This document shows positions 39,401 to 53,056 of a stretch of 64,000 bases of DNA, piece by piece. Numbering within the stretch: position 1 is the first letter of the stretch; the number at the start of each line of letters is the position of its first letter. The position numbers and the translations under genes are program-made. This DNA is from Puffinus mauretanicus (Eukaryota > Chordata > Aves > Procellariiformes > Procellariidae): the NCBI GenBank assembly GCA_023333565.1, contig JAJKFH010001315.1, forward strand, positions 1,736,001-1,800,000, written 5' to 3'. The notes under the pieces are model-generated. The model saw nothing but the letters and a program-made list of their open reading frames with translations, was not told where the DNA came from and ran no database searches.

Positions 39401-42220
39401 TAACATACTTTGACTGCTGCTAGTCATTCTGCTAAGATTAAAAAATATCCTTTTCTCAGATTGCTAGTGTTGTTTTGAGCGATAAAAACTGCAGAGATGT
39501 TTTTAATTTCTCCCGTCTTTGACTTAGTTTTCTGTTGTTGACACTGAATTCAGTTTGGCATCTTATCACGTGGTTGCTCATACCTGAAGATTATTTTCCT
39601 ATCTGTTCCAGTCAGCATTTCAGTTTTTGTCCAGATTAATTTTTGTCCTCTATTGACTTGGTCACCTCACGGTTTTCAGGATCACCTCTAAATAATTTGA
39701 ACACCTTGGCTGTATGGGAATTCCCTCTGGTAGCCTCCCTCCATTTAACAACTGTATCTTAATTTCTGTGCTTTACTTTCATGTTTTTAATGAACCTTTA
39801 ATCCGCAAGGGGACCTTTCCTAAACAACCAATGGAAAAAGGATAAGGCTGCTGGACAAGTGTTAGGTCTAGATTAACCATATCGTTATCCGCGCATTTCT
39901 CTGAAAAATCTATGATAGAATTACTTAGGATAGAAGTACGTAATGTTTAGATTTCTTCTCTCTTATCTTTCTTTAAATAACAGTTCTTCAAAAAACTGAC
40001 AGCCGTGTATCTAATTGCATCTGTTGCTAAGCAATAGTAGTTGTGTATTAGAAGTTTTACAATATATTTGTGATAGTATTATGTTTGCAAATGAGAAGAT
40101 AGTACTTTAAAGTTAAAAAAGGTAAGACTTCAACATAAATGTGGAAATATAGAAAATATATATGTATATATTGGGAGCTTAAGCCAATGAGTGTTACCCT
40201 CTTTTTTGCCTGTTTTTAGTGCAACTGATAAAGCCTGTGTATCACCTCTGGGGAGAGAGCCATCTTATTTTGTCTATTGCATTTGGTTACTATAGCAGCA
40301 AAAATATCAGGTGGAGAGAAAGGAGGAAACCCAAACAGCCCCAAAATAAACATCTGCCATGTTTACATGTATAGAAATACTAGGACAGTTAATTTTTTAT
40401 CTAGCTACTAGGAGATTTATTAGTATTAAAACTGGATTGACATGATGTTATTGTGTCGTATTTGGTTTCAACAAAATAAACTTTTTGCGTATGGGCTACT
40501 GGTGTAATCAATTTTTTTGTGTTGTTCAGTGGTTTGTTTTTTTTTAATAAAGCAGATATTGGCCATGTAATTCTTTTAGCTGTAAATGTGATTTCTGTAG
40601 ATATACTAGTAGAGCAGGGAGTTGCTTGACAGGAGATACTATATAGAGTGGGTTTTTTTCAAGTGTTTAAAAACGATTTACAAGGCACTGGAGCTCTGAA
40701 TGTACATACTGCAATTTTGCGTGTGTATGCACACACTTGGGGGAGGCAGTAAGAAAACTGTCCTGAAAATAGACAAAAACCAGCACTATGAAGACAGAAT
40801 GGGGTGTCTTGAATAACAGATACTATCAAACATCTTTGGTAATAGTGATTCTGAACTAATGTTTCTGAATGCACAGAGTTAATGGTCTAGTCACTTATTT
40901 TTAAAGATTGATCTGTAAACTCTGTTAGGACAGTGTGAACTCCATTAGCATGCTGGGATGTTTCAGGTAATTCTGCATATTCTGTATATTTTTATTTGCT
41001 TTTAAAAACAGACTGAGAATATTAATTAGCTATTAAGAGACTTGAATACTTGAGTTTCATTATGTTCTGATTTCATGCAAATCTGTTTTGTCCTTGAAAT
41101 ACTATATACGAGTACTTAAATTAATTTTCAGTATTGTTTGGTGTTTTCTGTTACATCTCATGTACAGAAAGTTTAGATCACCAGTATGTGCTGCCAAAGG
41201 CTTTTTTTAGGAGCGTAATAATGTATTTTCCCTTTTGGTGGATTTACTGTCTCTTTTGCTGGCTATGTGAGTTCTTCCACATGGCAACAACCTCACATTT
41301 TTTAAAAAACATTTTTCTCATTGTGAATTTGTTCTTTTCCCAGATGAAGTTCATCATTAATCTTGGTACTACTAGAAAAAGAAAGCTTGATTTATTGACA
41401 GTGATCATTTTCAGAAGCAAGTGGAAGAGAAATCACTAAATGACCAAATTATAAATGCTTAGAAATTATGCATTTATTATTCTGTATTGCATTAGGATTT
41501 TCTGATAGTGATGATCTTGTTAAAAGTATAAAGCTTATCTTCCTCTGTAGTTCTTCTAAAGTTTTTTTCTTTTTTTAAACTGGAGTATATTTAACCTACT
41601 GTGAAACAGTATCTTGTGGAATAGTGAAAATCTGTTCAATCTGAGTTTGCCTACCCTGATTGGTAGATTAAAGCCATTCCTCTGGGGTTATTTCTCTTTC
41701 CATATTAATGTTTTTGTTGGAAAAAGTAATTCTAATATGTTGAAATCTAAATTTTATTTTTCATTTTTGTCTTTCCAGAGAAAGTTAGCTCTCTGTGAAA
41801 TAGCTGCTCTATAAAATGAATAAATGTAATCTAATCAGGTTATCTGTAGTCTGGAAAGTCTACAGTTTTTCTGAATATGTATGTTACATGCTAGATCCTC
41901 TTCCTTCCACCTCCTCCTTTCTCCCCTCCTTGCCCCAGTGAGTATCTGGAAAATAACATGTATTGTGCGACTGTCCTACAGTATTAAACTCAATAGTTTG
42001 TGGTGTGGACATTGTGAAGAATCTAAATCTCAAAGAAAGAAGAGAAAGTTTGTGTCTTCTAAGGCCAAACATTTTCCTTGGATGTGTTTTGTTTTCATAT
42101 TTTTGCAACTCATTTCTAGTGGCTCTCTTAATGGTATAAAATCTAATATTTTAGATTCATTTTGAGGAGGCAGTGTAGAAGACTGTCACATCTCTGTTAG
42201 TGTTCCTCCCTCCTTAAAAT

Positions 42221-42595
42221 AGAATCACAGAATCATAGAATTATTAAGGTTGGAAAAGACCTCTACGGTCATCGAGTCCAACCGTCAACCCAACACCACC
42301 ATGCCCACTAAACCATGTCCCTAAGCGCCTCATCTATGCGTCTTTTAAATACTTCCAGGGATGGTGACTCAACCACTTCCCTGGGCAGCCTGTTCCAAGG
42401 CCTGACCACTCTTTCAGTAGAGAAACTTTTCCTGATGTCCAATCTAAACCTCCTTTGGCGCAACTTGAGGCCATTTCCTCTTGTCCTATCGCTTGTTACT
42501 TGGGAGAAGAGACCGACCCCCACCTCGCTACAACCTCCTTTCAGGTAGTTGTAGAGCGCGATGAGGTCTCCCCTCAGCCTCCTCTTCTCCAGACT
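42221..42595 (-). mobile_element. CR1 LINE fragment, antisense, relatively well preserved
   Basis: Begins at the CR1 3' tail read in reverse (agaatcacagaatcatagaa), then aaggttggaaaagacctcta, catcgagtccaaccgtcaac and the run to cctcttctccagactaccta. The minus strand from 42523 to 42308 keeps an open stretch of the reverse-transcriptase tail ([34 protein letters not shown]). It is closer to the CR1 consensus as I know it than the other copies, so probably the youngest here. It lies inside the intron opposite to PLEKHA7 transcription. Confidence 0.96.
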
Positions 42596-44397
42596 ACCTA
42601 CTCTCTGTTCAGTTGCCTCGAGCAGGGAAATAGAGCCTTATTGATAAGTAAATGTGAGGAAAAGGCAAGTAAGATGGTTTTGCAAGTAAAATGCAGGCAC
42701 ATTGTAAGTCTGCATTTTCTACCTGTTTTGAAAGTTTATAGAGTGGAAAGGGAACAAGTGAGAACAGGGTCAAAAGCAGATAATAAGACTGGCTGATCGA
42801 CAGAAATAGCTTATTCAGGCAGCGTTATATACGGGAGATGTCTTAATCCGTTCTTTGCTGAAACTGGATGTTCCTAAAGCTGATTAAATGCTGAAGTAGG
42901 ATACCTGGTCCCTAAGAGGTAAGGCAAATTGACTCAAACTGATGTGATGAAGCTCTCATGCTTTAAAGGCTGGCCAGGGATTTTAAGGACTTGCTGTAGT
43001 TTGTTCTCATATCTTGGACCTGAACTTACATATAAAAGCCTGAAAGAAAGGATTTATGCCAAATAAGCAAGGCATAAAGGAAACGGGATCAAAATTGTGT
43101 TACTTCCTTGCAAGCTTAATTGAAACTGTGTGGTCACAAATGGAAAAATGTGCTTTCCCTGACACCAAATCAACTATAAAAGCTTTTGGACAGGTAATTT
43201 TTTCAGGTTGTAACTGAGGAAGAGCAATGGTAGCAAACACCTTGACCTCAGTTAAACCCTGTGTTGAGCTGCTACAGTCACAAACTCTTCTTCTCTGTTC
43301 TTATGAGTGATAACTGCTCAGAATTACTCTGTTCTCTGTTGCGTTCAGAATTGGGTTGAATTTCCGTGGTAGCAACAGTAATGTTTGGCATGGCTTGTGT
43401 GCCTTTTTTTTTTCTTCCCCATTTAGATAAATGGCTTTGGTAACTTACTGAGATGGGAAAAGGAAAATCATAGGTTGTTAATAGTTTTTGTTTTGTTTTT
43501 TTCTGATGTGGCTGTATTGCGACTTGTTCCTAAAATACAATTTGCTAAACTATGTTGCTAATGAGTTTTTAAAATACCACCTGTGTGTTTAATTAACAAG
43601 TTGGTGTTGAGCTTGGCTGCTGAGGCTTCTCTTCACAACCTGCATATGGGATTCCACAAGATTTTGCACTTCCATTTATGCTCTCATTTCTTCATCTGGG
43701 CAGCTGTGCTGAATTCTTACTTGTTGAACAGGTTCTTATGGTAGAATTGATCTCACCTATGCTTTAAATGGGTATCTGAGCTAGTTATCAAGATTTCTTG
43801 AATCTTAGTATGACTCAGAAGTTATTTCTAACAATATCTGCCATGAATTGCACCATTTCACTTAAAAGGTATTTTAATAATTCATATTACAGTATGAATC
43901 ATATTTTGGGCAGATTCAAGGATCTAACGTTAAGTTAGTGAAAGATCTAACAGTAGCCTCATCTTACTTCGCTTTTAAATAAGAAGCCTGTTATTGCAAA
44001 GTGCTGACTCCTATCCTTCCCGCCCCAGCACTGGCTCTTCCACAGGTTTGCAGCCAAGCCTCTAAATTGGGCACAATTCAGTTTCTCTGCATTAGCTTCA
44101 TCTTCTCTGAGTGCTCTTTGTTATATCCTGATTCTCTGTTGGATTTGCAGACAATTTGGCAGGTTTCTTCCTCCCAATACATTGACAAATACTAGTCATC
44201 AGATGTCACTGGCAGCATCTGCTTGAGAAATACCTGAAATCGAGATAATAGGGGTGGTGCAAAGGAAGTTGCAGGTGCATGGGAAATGTTTGACTAGCCT
44301 GTCATTCTTTTGCTCATGTGAATCTTGAATATAAAAAGGCAAAGCTGACTGTTTGAAACAATGTGCTTTAGAGTACCTGTTTTTGTTTGTTTTCTAG

Positions 44398-44509
44398 ACA
44401 GAATTCATCTATGTCCAAGCAACAAATAAACCAAAGACCTTCAAGCATGGTCAGTGAAACGTCCACTGCAGTAACTACATCTGCTGTTGATACAAAACCT
44501 GGCTCTAAG
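44398..44509 (+). CDS. PLEKHA7: PLEKHA7 internal exon: WW-PH linker
   Basis: 112-base exon between a tttctag acceptor and the donor aag|gtaaag. Its first base completes the split Glu codon from the previous exon and it ends on a codon boundary. The product starts QNSSMSKQQINQRPSSMVSE and continues TSTAVTTSAVDTKPGSK. Human PLEKHA7 has a very similar stretch (MSKQ, NQRPSSMVSETSTA, KPGPK) from memory. The region is Ser/Thr-rich and looks unstructured, joining the WW pair to the PH domain. It holds the first in-frame Met downstream of WW2, so a transcript starting late could begin translation here and lack both WW domains. Confidence 0.95.
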
Positions 44510-47500
44510 GTAAAGGAAAAAGGCTGTTGTTTCGGCTTGATGATTAGAACTTCACTTGCTTTAAATCCGATACCCTTTAAATGCCAATTTTAACAGGGCC
44601 ATGGGTTTAGCCTAGAAGTCTAATAACTTACCTCAAAGGAGAGGTAATATCTTCTACCCAAGCAAAAAACTTTTTACATGTGCATAGAAGCACTGTATAC
44701 CCACATGACAGTGTTGAATGATAATTCAAAAAATAGTGATTATTGTGACTTGTAAAGTTTGGGAGGCTTCTTAAGACTGGAAGTAAGTATATGTAATACC
44801 AGTATTCCAGCAAGTCTTTTGATAGTCCAGTGCATATGGCAAAAAGTGCTGCAGAATACCAGGAATTGTAATTTGCAGTTCTTACTTTTCGATGAAACCT
44901 TACTGCTGTTCCTGCTCTTAGTAACAACTTAGATCCTTTTCTGCCATCACTGTAGTGCACAAACAGTGCAGACACCAAGTTTATACACAGAATGTTTAAT
45001 AATAGAAAAATCTATTATTTAGCATTGACAAAGGGCCTGTGTTTATTACTGCACAAAACATAATAAAGTGCTGTACTTGGAGTGTCACCAACTATTTTAA
45101 TGCTTCTTTGACCTTACAATAAATTACAGTACAGTGAGAATTGGAGGGGGCTGGATAAAAAGAAGCAAAAAAATACTGGAAGAATTACCAGAGAGAAGAT
45201 AGATTTCTTAACTTTGCCTGCAGTTTTTAAACTTCTCAGGTGTTTTTTTTTTAAATGCAAAAGTGAGAAGCCTGTTAAGTAATTGAGTTGAAGAAAGGAC
45301 TTTGCCAAATAGGTTGCAAAGATATTTTTGTTGAGTTGGAATCACTTAAAATCTTTTTCTAATGTTTTGAATTGCTTGGGTGAATATTGGAGAAGATTAA
45401 AACAATTTCATGAAAAGCTAAAGGAAAAAAAAAAAAAAGAAAAAAATGATTTTTTTAGATCCAAAGTGTGTAGGTTATTGGACCAACACAGAGATTGTCA
45501 TGTGCCAAATCTTAAGAATACATTTATCTTTAAAGTGCTAGATGAACTTAAAACTGAAAACAGTAAACTTAGTAGGTTGCCTGAATTACTTGATACATTT
45601 CTTTTTGATATTCTAACAGTTGAACTTACCAAACTACTTTGGCATTTGTGTTTATTGTATTTATCTCCCTTATTATGATTTTTTTAAGCCAGTGTTAGAG
45701 GGAGAGGGCTCATTTTTTCACTCTTAGAACCAGCAAACTTAACACGGACCTGATACCCTGCTTTGAGCTGGGGATTTCTCCAGTGATGCAGTTGGCTTTA
45801 ACTTACACAGGATCACACTTCTGCCAAAAAGTGTGCGTCCTCTGTCACCTGCTCTTGCTGCTTCCCTTTGTCACGTATTTGCACTGATTTAATCAGGCTT
45901 TGCAAAACAGTGAGATCAAAAGTGGTGACTGGATACAACTTACGGGGCCACTCACATGCTAGAGGTTAGTTCACTGGAGACATCAGAACCACACAGCTAC
46001 AGGTGAGGGTGATGCTCTTTCCATCACAGCTTGGAGAATATCCAGAATCATCTCCCAAAACTTCAGTTGGTCTGGTTTTGGTCTCTGCTTCTATTTTGTT
46101 TGCAGTCCAGTATAAGCGTGGCCAGGCTCCCGGATGTGGCATTTTTTTTAATGCATGGCAGCTTTAGGCTTTGAATAGAGCTCTCATAGAGGGCTTGCCT
46201 GTACTTTTCTTCTCCACCAAGTTTGTTTATATAAGATCCATCCTGCTGTGGGCCCTCCATAAATACTTTACTGGAGTTTTGATTAAGACAGAGAACCAAC
46301 ATCTATCTTATATATGCTTTGTTTCATCATTGCATGTGTTTCCAGGCTTGAAATCTCTTTCTGTAGAGTCAGGAGGAGACCTTTTAAATTCCTTCACAGC
46401 CTAACACAAAATTAATTTAAGTGAACTAGCAATGAGAACAAAGGCTGTAAAGTGTGTCCTCCATTTTGAGGTTGACTTTTGGCACGCTGAGAGTAAATTT
46501 TAAGATCCTTTCATCTATTTCTAAATGTTTTCTTCCATGAATTCCATAACTGTTCTTTCAAAGAGTGAGCTCCCAGATGCAGGCTTGAGACACAATCATG
46601 AAGCCAGAGATACGTTCTGTTTGTCATGGCAAAGGTTTCTAGCTACCCATAGCTAATTATTATCTTTTATGAAATGCTTTCATAATTTTGTCCTGCAAAT
46701 GTGATCACAGAACTGTGTAGGTATAGTGTTGGAATCCTGGCCAAATTGAAATTGATTTTTATATAGAGCTATGCACGTTGAAGTAGTACGAAATCAGAAA
46801 GTGCAGGAACATGTACGTGGCTTTCCTCTTGATCCTTCTGCAGAAAGTTGACAGCTAAGAATTGCTACATTTGAGGTGGAGAGGGAAGGTGAGTTGCCAA
46901 CTGTACAGCAGATTTGTCATTCTCAGTTCAAGATGAAAGAGATGAAGACTTCTGGCTTGCTTATTGCAGTGTTCAAGTCTGAACTTGGATTGAATAAAAG
47001 CTCTGAAATAAAAAGTTAATTGTTTGGAAAGAGAATCTCGCATGTTCTGTCCAACAATGTCAGTTGTACAGTGTACAACAAGAGGAGCATGTTGGAAAGA
47101 AGAAAAAGAAAAAAGCCAACATGAGGCTTATACTTATCAAAATGTCATTATGTTTTATTGATGTGCATATGAATATATAAGACATAAGACATCTGAGATG
47201 GGCAGTTTTGCAGAAATGCACATAGATTCTTGCGGTGGGCCCCACCATTTTGATGCTGGCACTGTCTGAGTAAGTCGTCTGAAGACTTTAGACCAATGTG
47301 GTCTACCCTTCCTTTTGAAATTTGAGGGGTATGGAGTTGAGGGAGTAGAAAGCGAAAGGGCATGTTGATAAACCACAGTCATTCTCTGTCCCAAAGATCT
47401 GCTTGTTCATAGCCAATTCAATTACACTATTAGCCATATTAAAAGCCATTTATATTGATTACAAATAAAGGATATGGAGGAATAGAGATCTGTTTCAGTT

Positions 47501-50500
47501 TAAGGTACATTTGGAATTTAGTCTGTTAAAGCATCTGATGGTGTGAATGGAAGCCTGTGAAGTTACTGTGCTACACGGTACTTTGGCCAAGTTGAAAGCG
47601 TAAAGGATAGTAGTGCAATAGATTTATTACTATCTACGTTTTGAGAGCGTGTTTTAGATGGATTCTGCGCAAGAGAAGTAATTGAACTGTTGATGACACT
47701 GATAGTTGCTGGTATTTTTCCAAGATGAACTGGTGAGGATTACAACAAGTAAATAAAGAATGTGTCTAGCAGTTGAGAGAAACAGGCAATGGTGACCGGT
47801 ATGCGACGGTGCCAGCTCTGTGGGACTGTGTGGAGCTGGAGTGTAGAACACAGGGATTAGTGCAGGGCTGCTGTAGATGAATGCTCAATATTAAGAGCAG
47901 GAATTTCTGAGGGTTTCAGTTTTTCCTATCTGAAAAATAAGGATTTTGTCTAATTAGAGATACTGAAAGGATTCATGAGTTCATTTGTTAGTGAAACATT
48001 GAGATTTTTTGAATGGAAGAGTTTATGACTTAGACTTAAACTGGTGGGTTTTTTAAGGGCTGTTTTTGGGTTTTTGTTTTTTTTAATTCCCTGTAGATTT
48101 AAAGTTAAGTGTTCTCTTGTGTGTGTGTATATATATATGCATATTTTTACCAAGATACAGTGTTCCTTTTTGCTATTTAGAAAATCTGTTCCATTTGAAA
48201 GGCTGTTTACATTTTTTTTGACTGTCCAGTTTTAGGAAAAAAAAAAAATTACATTTTATAATTAAGTTAGCAACTTTCCTCCTCAGCTAGAGGCTACTGT
48301 AAGGAAGAAGTTGACGCAGTGATGAAAAGGGATTTGAAAACTTGGGCTCTTGACATTTTGGTTTTTTTGCAAAAACTTATGAGTCATTCACAAACAAGCC
48401 AGCATAACAAATGTATTGAACTCAAAAGCGACTTCTTTGTCTTCAGGAACACAAGCAGCTGCTCTGACCTGCATTTTTCAACACACGACAGTGATATCAG
48501 AATATTTTAAGTTAGGAAAAGACGACTGCAGTACAGACAAATAGTTTTAAAAATTTCTTTTAAACTACCTTTTTATTCTAGCCCGTGAAAGCAAACCTGA
48601 CATTCAGTATCTGTTATGCTTTGTTTTATTCCTGAGCAGAATAAGATGATTAATACTACAGATGATATGAAAATTTTAATTACTTAAAGCACGATAAAAT
48701 GATTTTTTCTTTCTACTGTGGTATTGTGTTGATATAGAATACACAGCCTTAGGAAAACTTTTCCCCCTTCCATGTAATAGAAGTTGTTTGGTCTTTTGAC
48801 CAAGTCCAAGGATGACCTTTTTACATTGTGGTCTGCGTTTTTTTAAAATTAAATAAGGTCAGAGAATCAAAGTGCTTGATCACTGACAGGGGATCTGATG
48901 AAACAATCAAATTTAAATTTAAACCCTGCTGTCAGGCTAGATCAGGTATACTTTAACTGTTCCTCCATTCATCCACCCTTCCTAGGATAAATATGAGAAA
49001 GAAAAAATAGGAAACTAAATTCTGTACGTTTTGTAAATTGATTTCTGTTCAGGTGCAAAACATAGATTTTTGACTTTCAGAGCCTTAAACAGTTTGGGCC
49101 TCATTATTTTTCATCACCCTTGTAATGTAGCTGTTGCATATAACATTTGGCAACAGTTTTTTAAAATATTGACTAAATTGATTACTTCTTATTTTTCTTA
49201 AGAGAAAATATATGTGGCTTGGCCTGATGATCATACGATCATCCAGAGCTTGGCTGTCCTCATGATACATCTTTGTGTGTTCGTGTGAAGTGATATTTGG
49301 ACACAGGTTCACAGGTTCTCTCTGAAATATTTTTAATAGCAAACACAACATCTTATTTCTTTCTTCCTTCCTTTAGTCTCAGGCTTGCTGCTTGTAGGTC
49401 TGTGGGTGAGTACTGAGGGAGATTTTGTGGCCGTAATTGGCACGCTGTGTTTGCACAAAGCTGGTGCTCTGTTAGCTGAGTGCCTTAGCACAGGTATGGC
49501 AGAGGAGTGGGCTGGGAGGTCTCGGTGATCCCATCCTCGCCTGGCTTTTTCTGTGAACTGGTTATTGCCAGCTGAACGGCAGGGGCATCTGCTCGGAAGC
49601 CTGTTGCAGTTTACAACCTGGCCCGTTAGGTTTGTGCTAGCCCTAGACAGCTGGGCTGCCCTGGGCCACGGGCAGGTCTTGTGCAGACTCTCACTGAGGT
49701 GTCACTCCTAGGGAAGAGCCCGTACTTGGCATTCTTCCTGTCTCCGAAGTGTCAGGGCATTGCACAGAAGTGACCGTGACGTGCAGCTCACGTGGCTTCT
49801 CAGCAGCGCTGAAAGCTGCGTGCTGCTTCCTGGTAAACAGGTCTCGGGGAAACTACCTAGTAAAATCTGCCCTTTGATATCTCCTTATGAGTGTTAAATC
49901 TACATTGCTGTTTTATATGCGATAGCACCAAAGAAAAAGTGGATATTTTTTTTTTTCTTACTGATTATTGCTATTATCTTAATCCTGCATTAAGATGTGT
50001 GCTTATGCCTACTGAAATGTGTGAAATTTAGTGCAGGTTGGTAAAGCTTGGCCTCAAAATTAACAGAATCCATTCAATGTTATCATATATTGCTAGAATA
50101 TTTTATTATTATATATGCTGTCTTCTAGTCCAGATGTTGCCTGACTGGCAGAAGCAGTACGCTGAGATATTTTTATGATATCATCCCTTGCGTATGACAA
50201 ATGTGCTCGTTTCCAGAGCTGCTGTTTGTCTGCAGCTGACAGAGCACCAGTACCGTGACCGTCCGAGAGGAGAGATTCAAACAAAGGAGACATTATAGGA
50301 AGGAGACAGAGGGTGAATCTGGACACCTCTTTCCTTGGAGAAGTCAGGAGCAACTGTAAGGGTGGTTTGTGCACCTGAGATTCTTAAAGCAATTGCAGTA
50401 GCAAACTGCTGAGATTGGAAAAGAATAGGCAGATTATTCATCCAGAGTCTCACTGTCTTTTTCAGAGACTGATAGGCCTTCCTTGTTTGTTTTTGAAATA

Positions 50501-51119
50501 GTTTTGCCCATGTGGGTCGAAACTGAGGTTGCAGTAAAGCAGAAACCATTACCTAGACCTTGTGATTTCCATTTACTGCTGTCTAGGTCTCTTCCTTAGC
50601 AGCGTCACTCTATGTCTTCTCCTTTTGTTTGCAGGGTCAAAGTCCAAGCATTTTATTAAGCTTCCAATGTTGTTTGAATTTAAACAGGAAAGAAAGCCAA
50701 AACCAACCAAAAAAACCCCCAAACAATGAACAGCAAGAGTAGGATTCTTGTGCACAAAGTCCTGTGCGTGTAAGAGACTTGTACCACGTTGCAGAGAGAC
50801 GCATGCAGCTGTGTAGTGCACTCAAAAACACTTCCCAAGCACACTAGAACTTCAGCAGTTCTGCCTTTCAGACTTGAGTCACCAGTGCTGCTGCTGTTCA
50901 GCTGCGAGCTGGCGGACTGTCCTGGCACAGATATGTTGATGAAAGTGGGAGATTGACTTCGCTATGTTGTAAATATCATTGTCTATTTACTTGCCCTTGA
51001 AAATGCTATAAATACTTCGTTACTGTGTAATGAAGTATGAATTATTGCAGTGAGGTTATTTGTAATATGAAATGAGTCTCAGTACAGTTTAAAAACCACT
51101 GCTGCATTATATTTTACAG
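44510..51119 (+). other. PLEKHA7: PLEKHA7 intron
   Basis: Phase 0 intron from gtaaag to attttacag. It contains a TG/TA microsatellite near 48119-48142 and a GC-richer patch at about 49370-49850. Open frames such as 45328-45678 (116 codons, running through an A-rich tract) show no family resemblance. Confidence 0.9.
48119..48142. repeat. TG/TA microsatellite
   Basis: Short run of TG then TA dinucleotides in the intron. Confidence 0.85.
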
Positions 51120-51224
51120 GTTGTGAAAGCTGGAAACAAAGTTCATAGCTTTGGAAAGAGGGAACAAGCTATCAGGAGGAATCCCAATGTTCCTGTTATA
51201 GTAAGAGGCTGGCTACACAAACAG
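51120..51224 (+). CDS. PLEKHA7: PLEKHA7 internal exon: start of PH domain
   Basis: 105-base exon, 35 whole codons, between the acceptor ttttacag and donor gtatgt. It encodes VVKAGNKVHSFGKREQAIRR then NPNVPVIVRGWLHKQ. The block KVHSFGKR and the RNPNVPV-RGWLHKQ block are hallmarks of PLEKHA7; PLEKHA5 from memory has VHNFGKR and RGWLYKQ instead, which favours PLEKHA7. RGWLHKQ is strand 1 of the PH fold. Its Lys and the Arg/Lys residues at the start of the next exon form the basic loop that contacts phosphoinositide head groups in this family. The basic stretch GKREQAIRR precedes the domain. Confidence 0.97.
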
Positions 51225-52983
51225 GTATGTGTGTAATCATCTGTTTCTGTTCATATACGTCAATACTATCATCAAGTACAAGTAAGTGCCTTCCAAGTAA
51301 CTGAAAAAACAGAAGCTCGAACGGTGGTGATGCAGGGCAGTGTTGGGTACTCCCACAAGCTTCCGTAATGAGGGGCTTGTGCTCAGCAAGTGTGAAAACC
51401 AAGTTTTACAGACAGGTTTGATTCAGAAGTGGAAACAATGATAAATGGACATTGCCATCATGGTGAAATGTTGAGGCTATAACTTTGTTGTCTAAATCTG
51501 ATTACTTTACCTGTTTTATCCTGCTGGTTTGCTGCCATGCTGATCTCAGTCTCCCTCAGAATGCACTATAAACCCGAGGTTGGCTGTGAAGGCCTTATTC
51601 CATCTAATTGCTTATGCCCTTATAACCTGGTCAAAGGCTTAATTCCAACCCATATGCCTTTTGTTCTCCAAAAGCAGGAGGGAGAAGATGAAGGGAGACA
51701 GGGACCTGTTCACCACACATTGCTGTCACCAAGGCCAGTGTCCAAGCAAAGGCTGGATTACAGGATTTCATCCACCAAACAGAATTTTACATCTGCTGCA
51801 TCTTGAACTCTTAAGCTGACATAAGCACATCCTTGAGTGCAAAAAGTAAATAAAGCTGTTTGTTGCATGAGAATACTTCCCTGCTTCTAATTTGGCAGTC
51901 AGCGTCTCCATCAGATTAGCACCAGAGATCCAGCAGCTAGCTTTAGGAATGAGTAGGACAAGGCTGAAATCTAAGGCTAACAATTATGATTCTACATATG
52001 CAGGAAAGTGGAATTGCTGAGAGCCATCCGCTTCCTCCTGGATGGAGAGCTGTATTCTGCTATAACTCTGTTGACATCCACTACCCAAGTCCATTAGTTT
52101 TCAGGACAGAATTGGAACTCAGACTCAGCATGTGTTGACAGCATTGTAGCATGAAAAAGGAAAGGGAAGAAAGTCCTTAATATGACTGCAGAAGGAATAA
52201 GAAGGGAAATAGCTAGAAGAATGTTGTATATACTATTTCCTTCTGTCCCCTTTCCTCTACTTGCAAGCACTTGAAGCCTGAAGATGCTTTCTATGCTGCT
52301 GGTCTCATCAAAGCCTACCTCAGCTGAATAAGTTGTACTTGCTTAGGTTACAGTCTGGCAATTTTACAAGTTTCTAAAATTAATTTCAATGTAAATATTA
52401 CTCATTTTGACAAGGTGATATATATAAAGAGATATATATAGATGTCCACAGGCATATTATATTATACTTCATTAAAATTTGCACATTATGCACCCTGTTT
52501 TATTTCCTAAGGAATATTTGATTAAATTACATTTTAGGCATGGGTAACATATGGGAGATTGAATGTAGAATTATAGGGGATCATTGTCTGAAATGTGAGG
52601 TCATACTTCACAGCTGTGTAGTGATTTTCATCTTGGTCTACAGGCAGTCCTTGTTGGAGTTTGTGCCATCCAGATGCATACTTTGTTTCTTTATTGCAGG
52701 ATAAATCTGTCTAGATAAAATATGCGTTGGTTGTGTATAAGGTTAATCTGAATGCTGTTTGGGATGCAAGTTTAATTACTTAATGAAAATTAGCAGTTTG
52801 AATATTCTACCCTGATTATTTTATAACTGGATGTTTTGCCTCTTATCTTTCTTAGTACATAATATTTTGCTAAAATATAAACCACTTGTTTTTGCAATTA
52901 ATACCATATTTAGGTAAACTTCTGGTATGATAAGCTGTTAACTTTCCTTAAGTGAAAAGTGTATCACATTTCTTGCATTTCAG
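51225..52983 (+). other. PLEKHA7: PLEKHA7 intron
   Basis: Phase 0 intron from gtatgt to tgcatttcag, inside the PH domain. Short TA-rich runs occur near 52418-52442. An open frame at 51537-51806 has no recognised similarity. Confidence 0.92.
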
Positions 52984-53056
52984 GATAGCTCTGGAATGCG
53001 ATTATGGAAAAGACGATGGTTTGTGCTTGCTGATTATTGTTTGTTTTACTACAAAG
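52984..53056 (+). CDS. PLEKHA7: PLEKHA7 internal exon: PH domain strands 2-3
   Basis: 73-base exon between a tttcag acceptor and donor gtgagt, ending one base into a codon. It encodes DSSGMRLWKRRWFVLADYCL and FYYK. WKRRWFVL followed by LFYYK is the canonical PH core, and MRLWKRRW supplies the basic residues of the lipid-binding pocket. The stretch is, as far as I recall, identical to human PLEKHA7 over its whole length, which makes this one of the most secure calls in the window. Confidence 0.98.

Larger units (their letters stand above)
35871..44397 (+). other. PLEKHA7: PLEKHA7 intron
   Basis: Intron bounded by gtaagt and a tttctag acceptor, phase 2. It contains a 42-base purine tract (36428-36469), CA-rich low-complexity stretches near 36085-36125 and 37050-37100, and one CR1 copy at 42221-42595. 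The open frames inside it match nothing I know. Confidence 0.9.

Noticed and set aside
45328..45678. 116-codon open frame with helical, Lys-rich product
   Set aside because: It runs through an A-rich tract, has no family resemblance, and a frame of this length is expected about once or more by chance in 64 kb of both strands.
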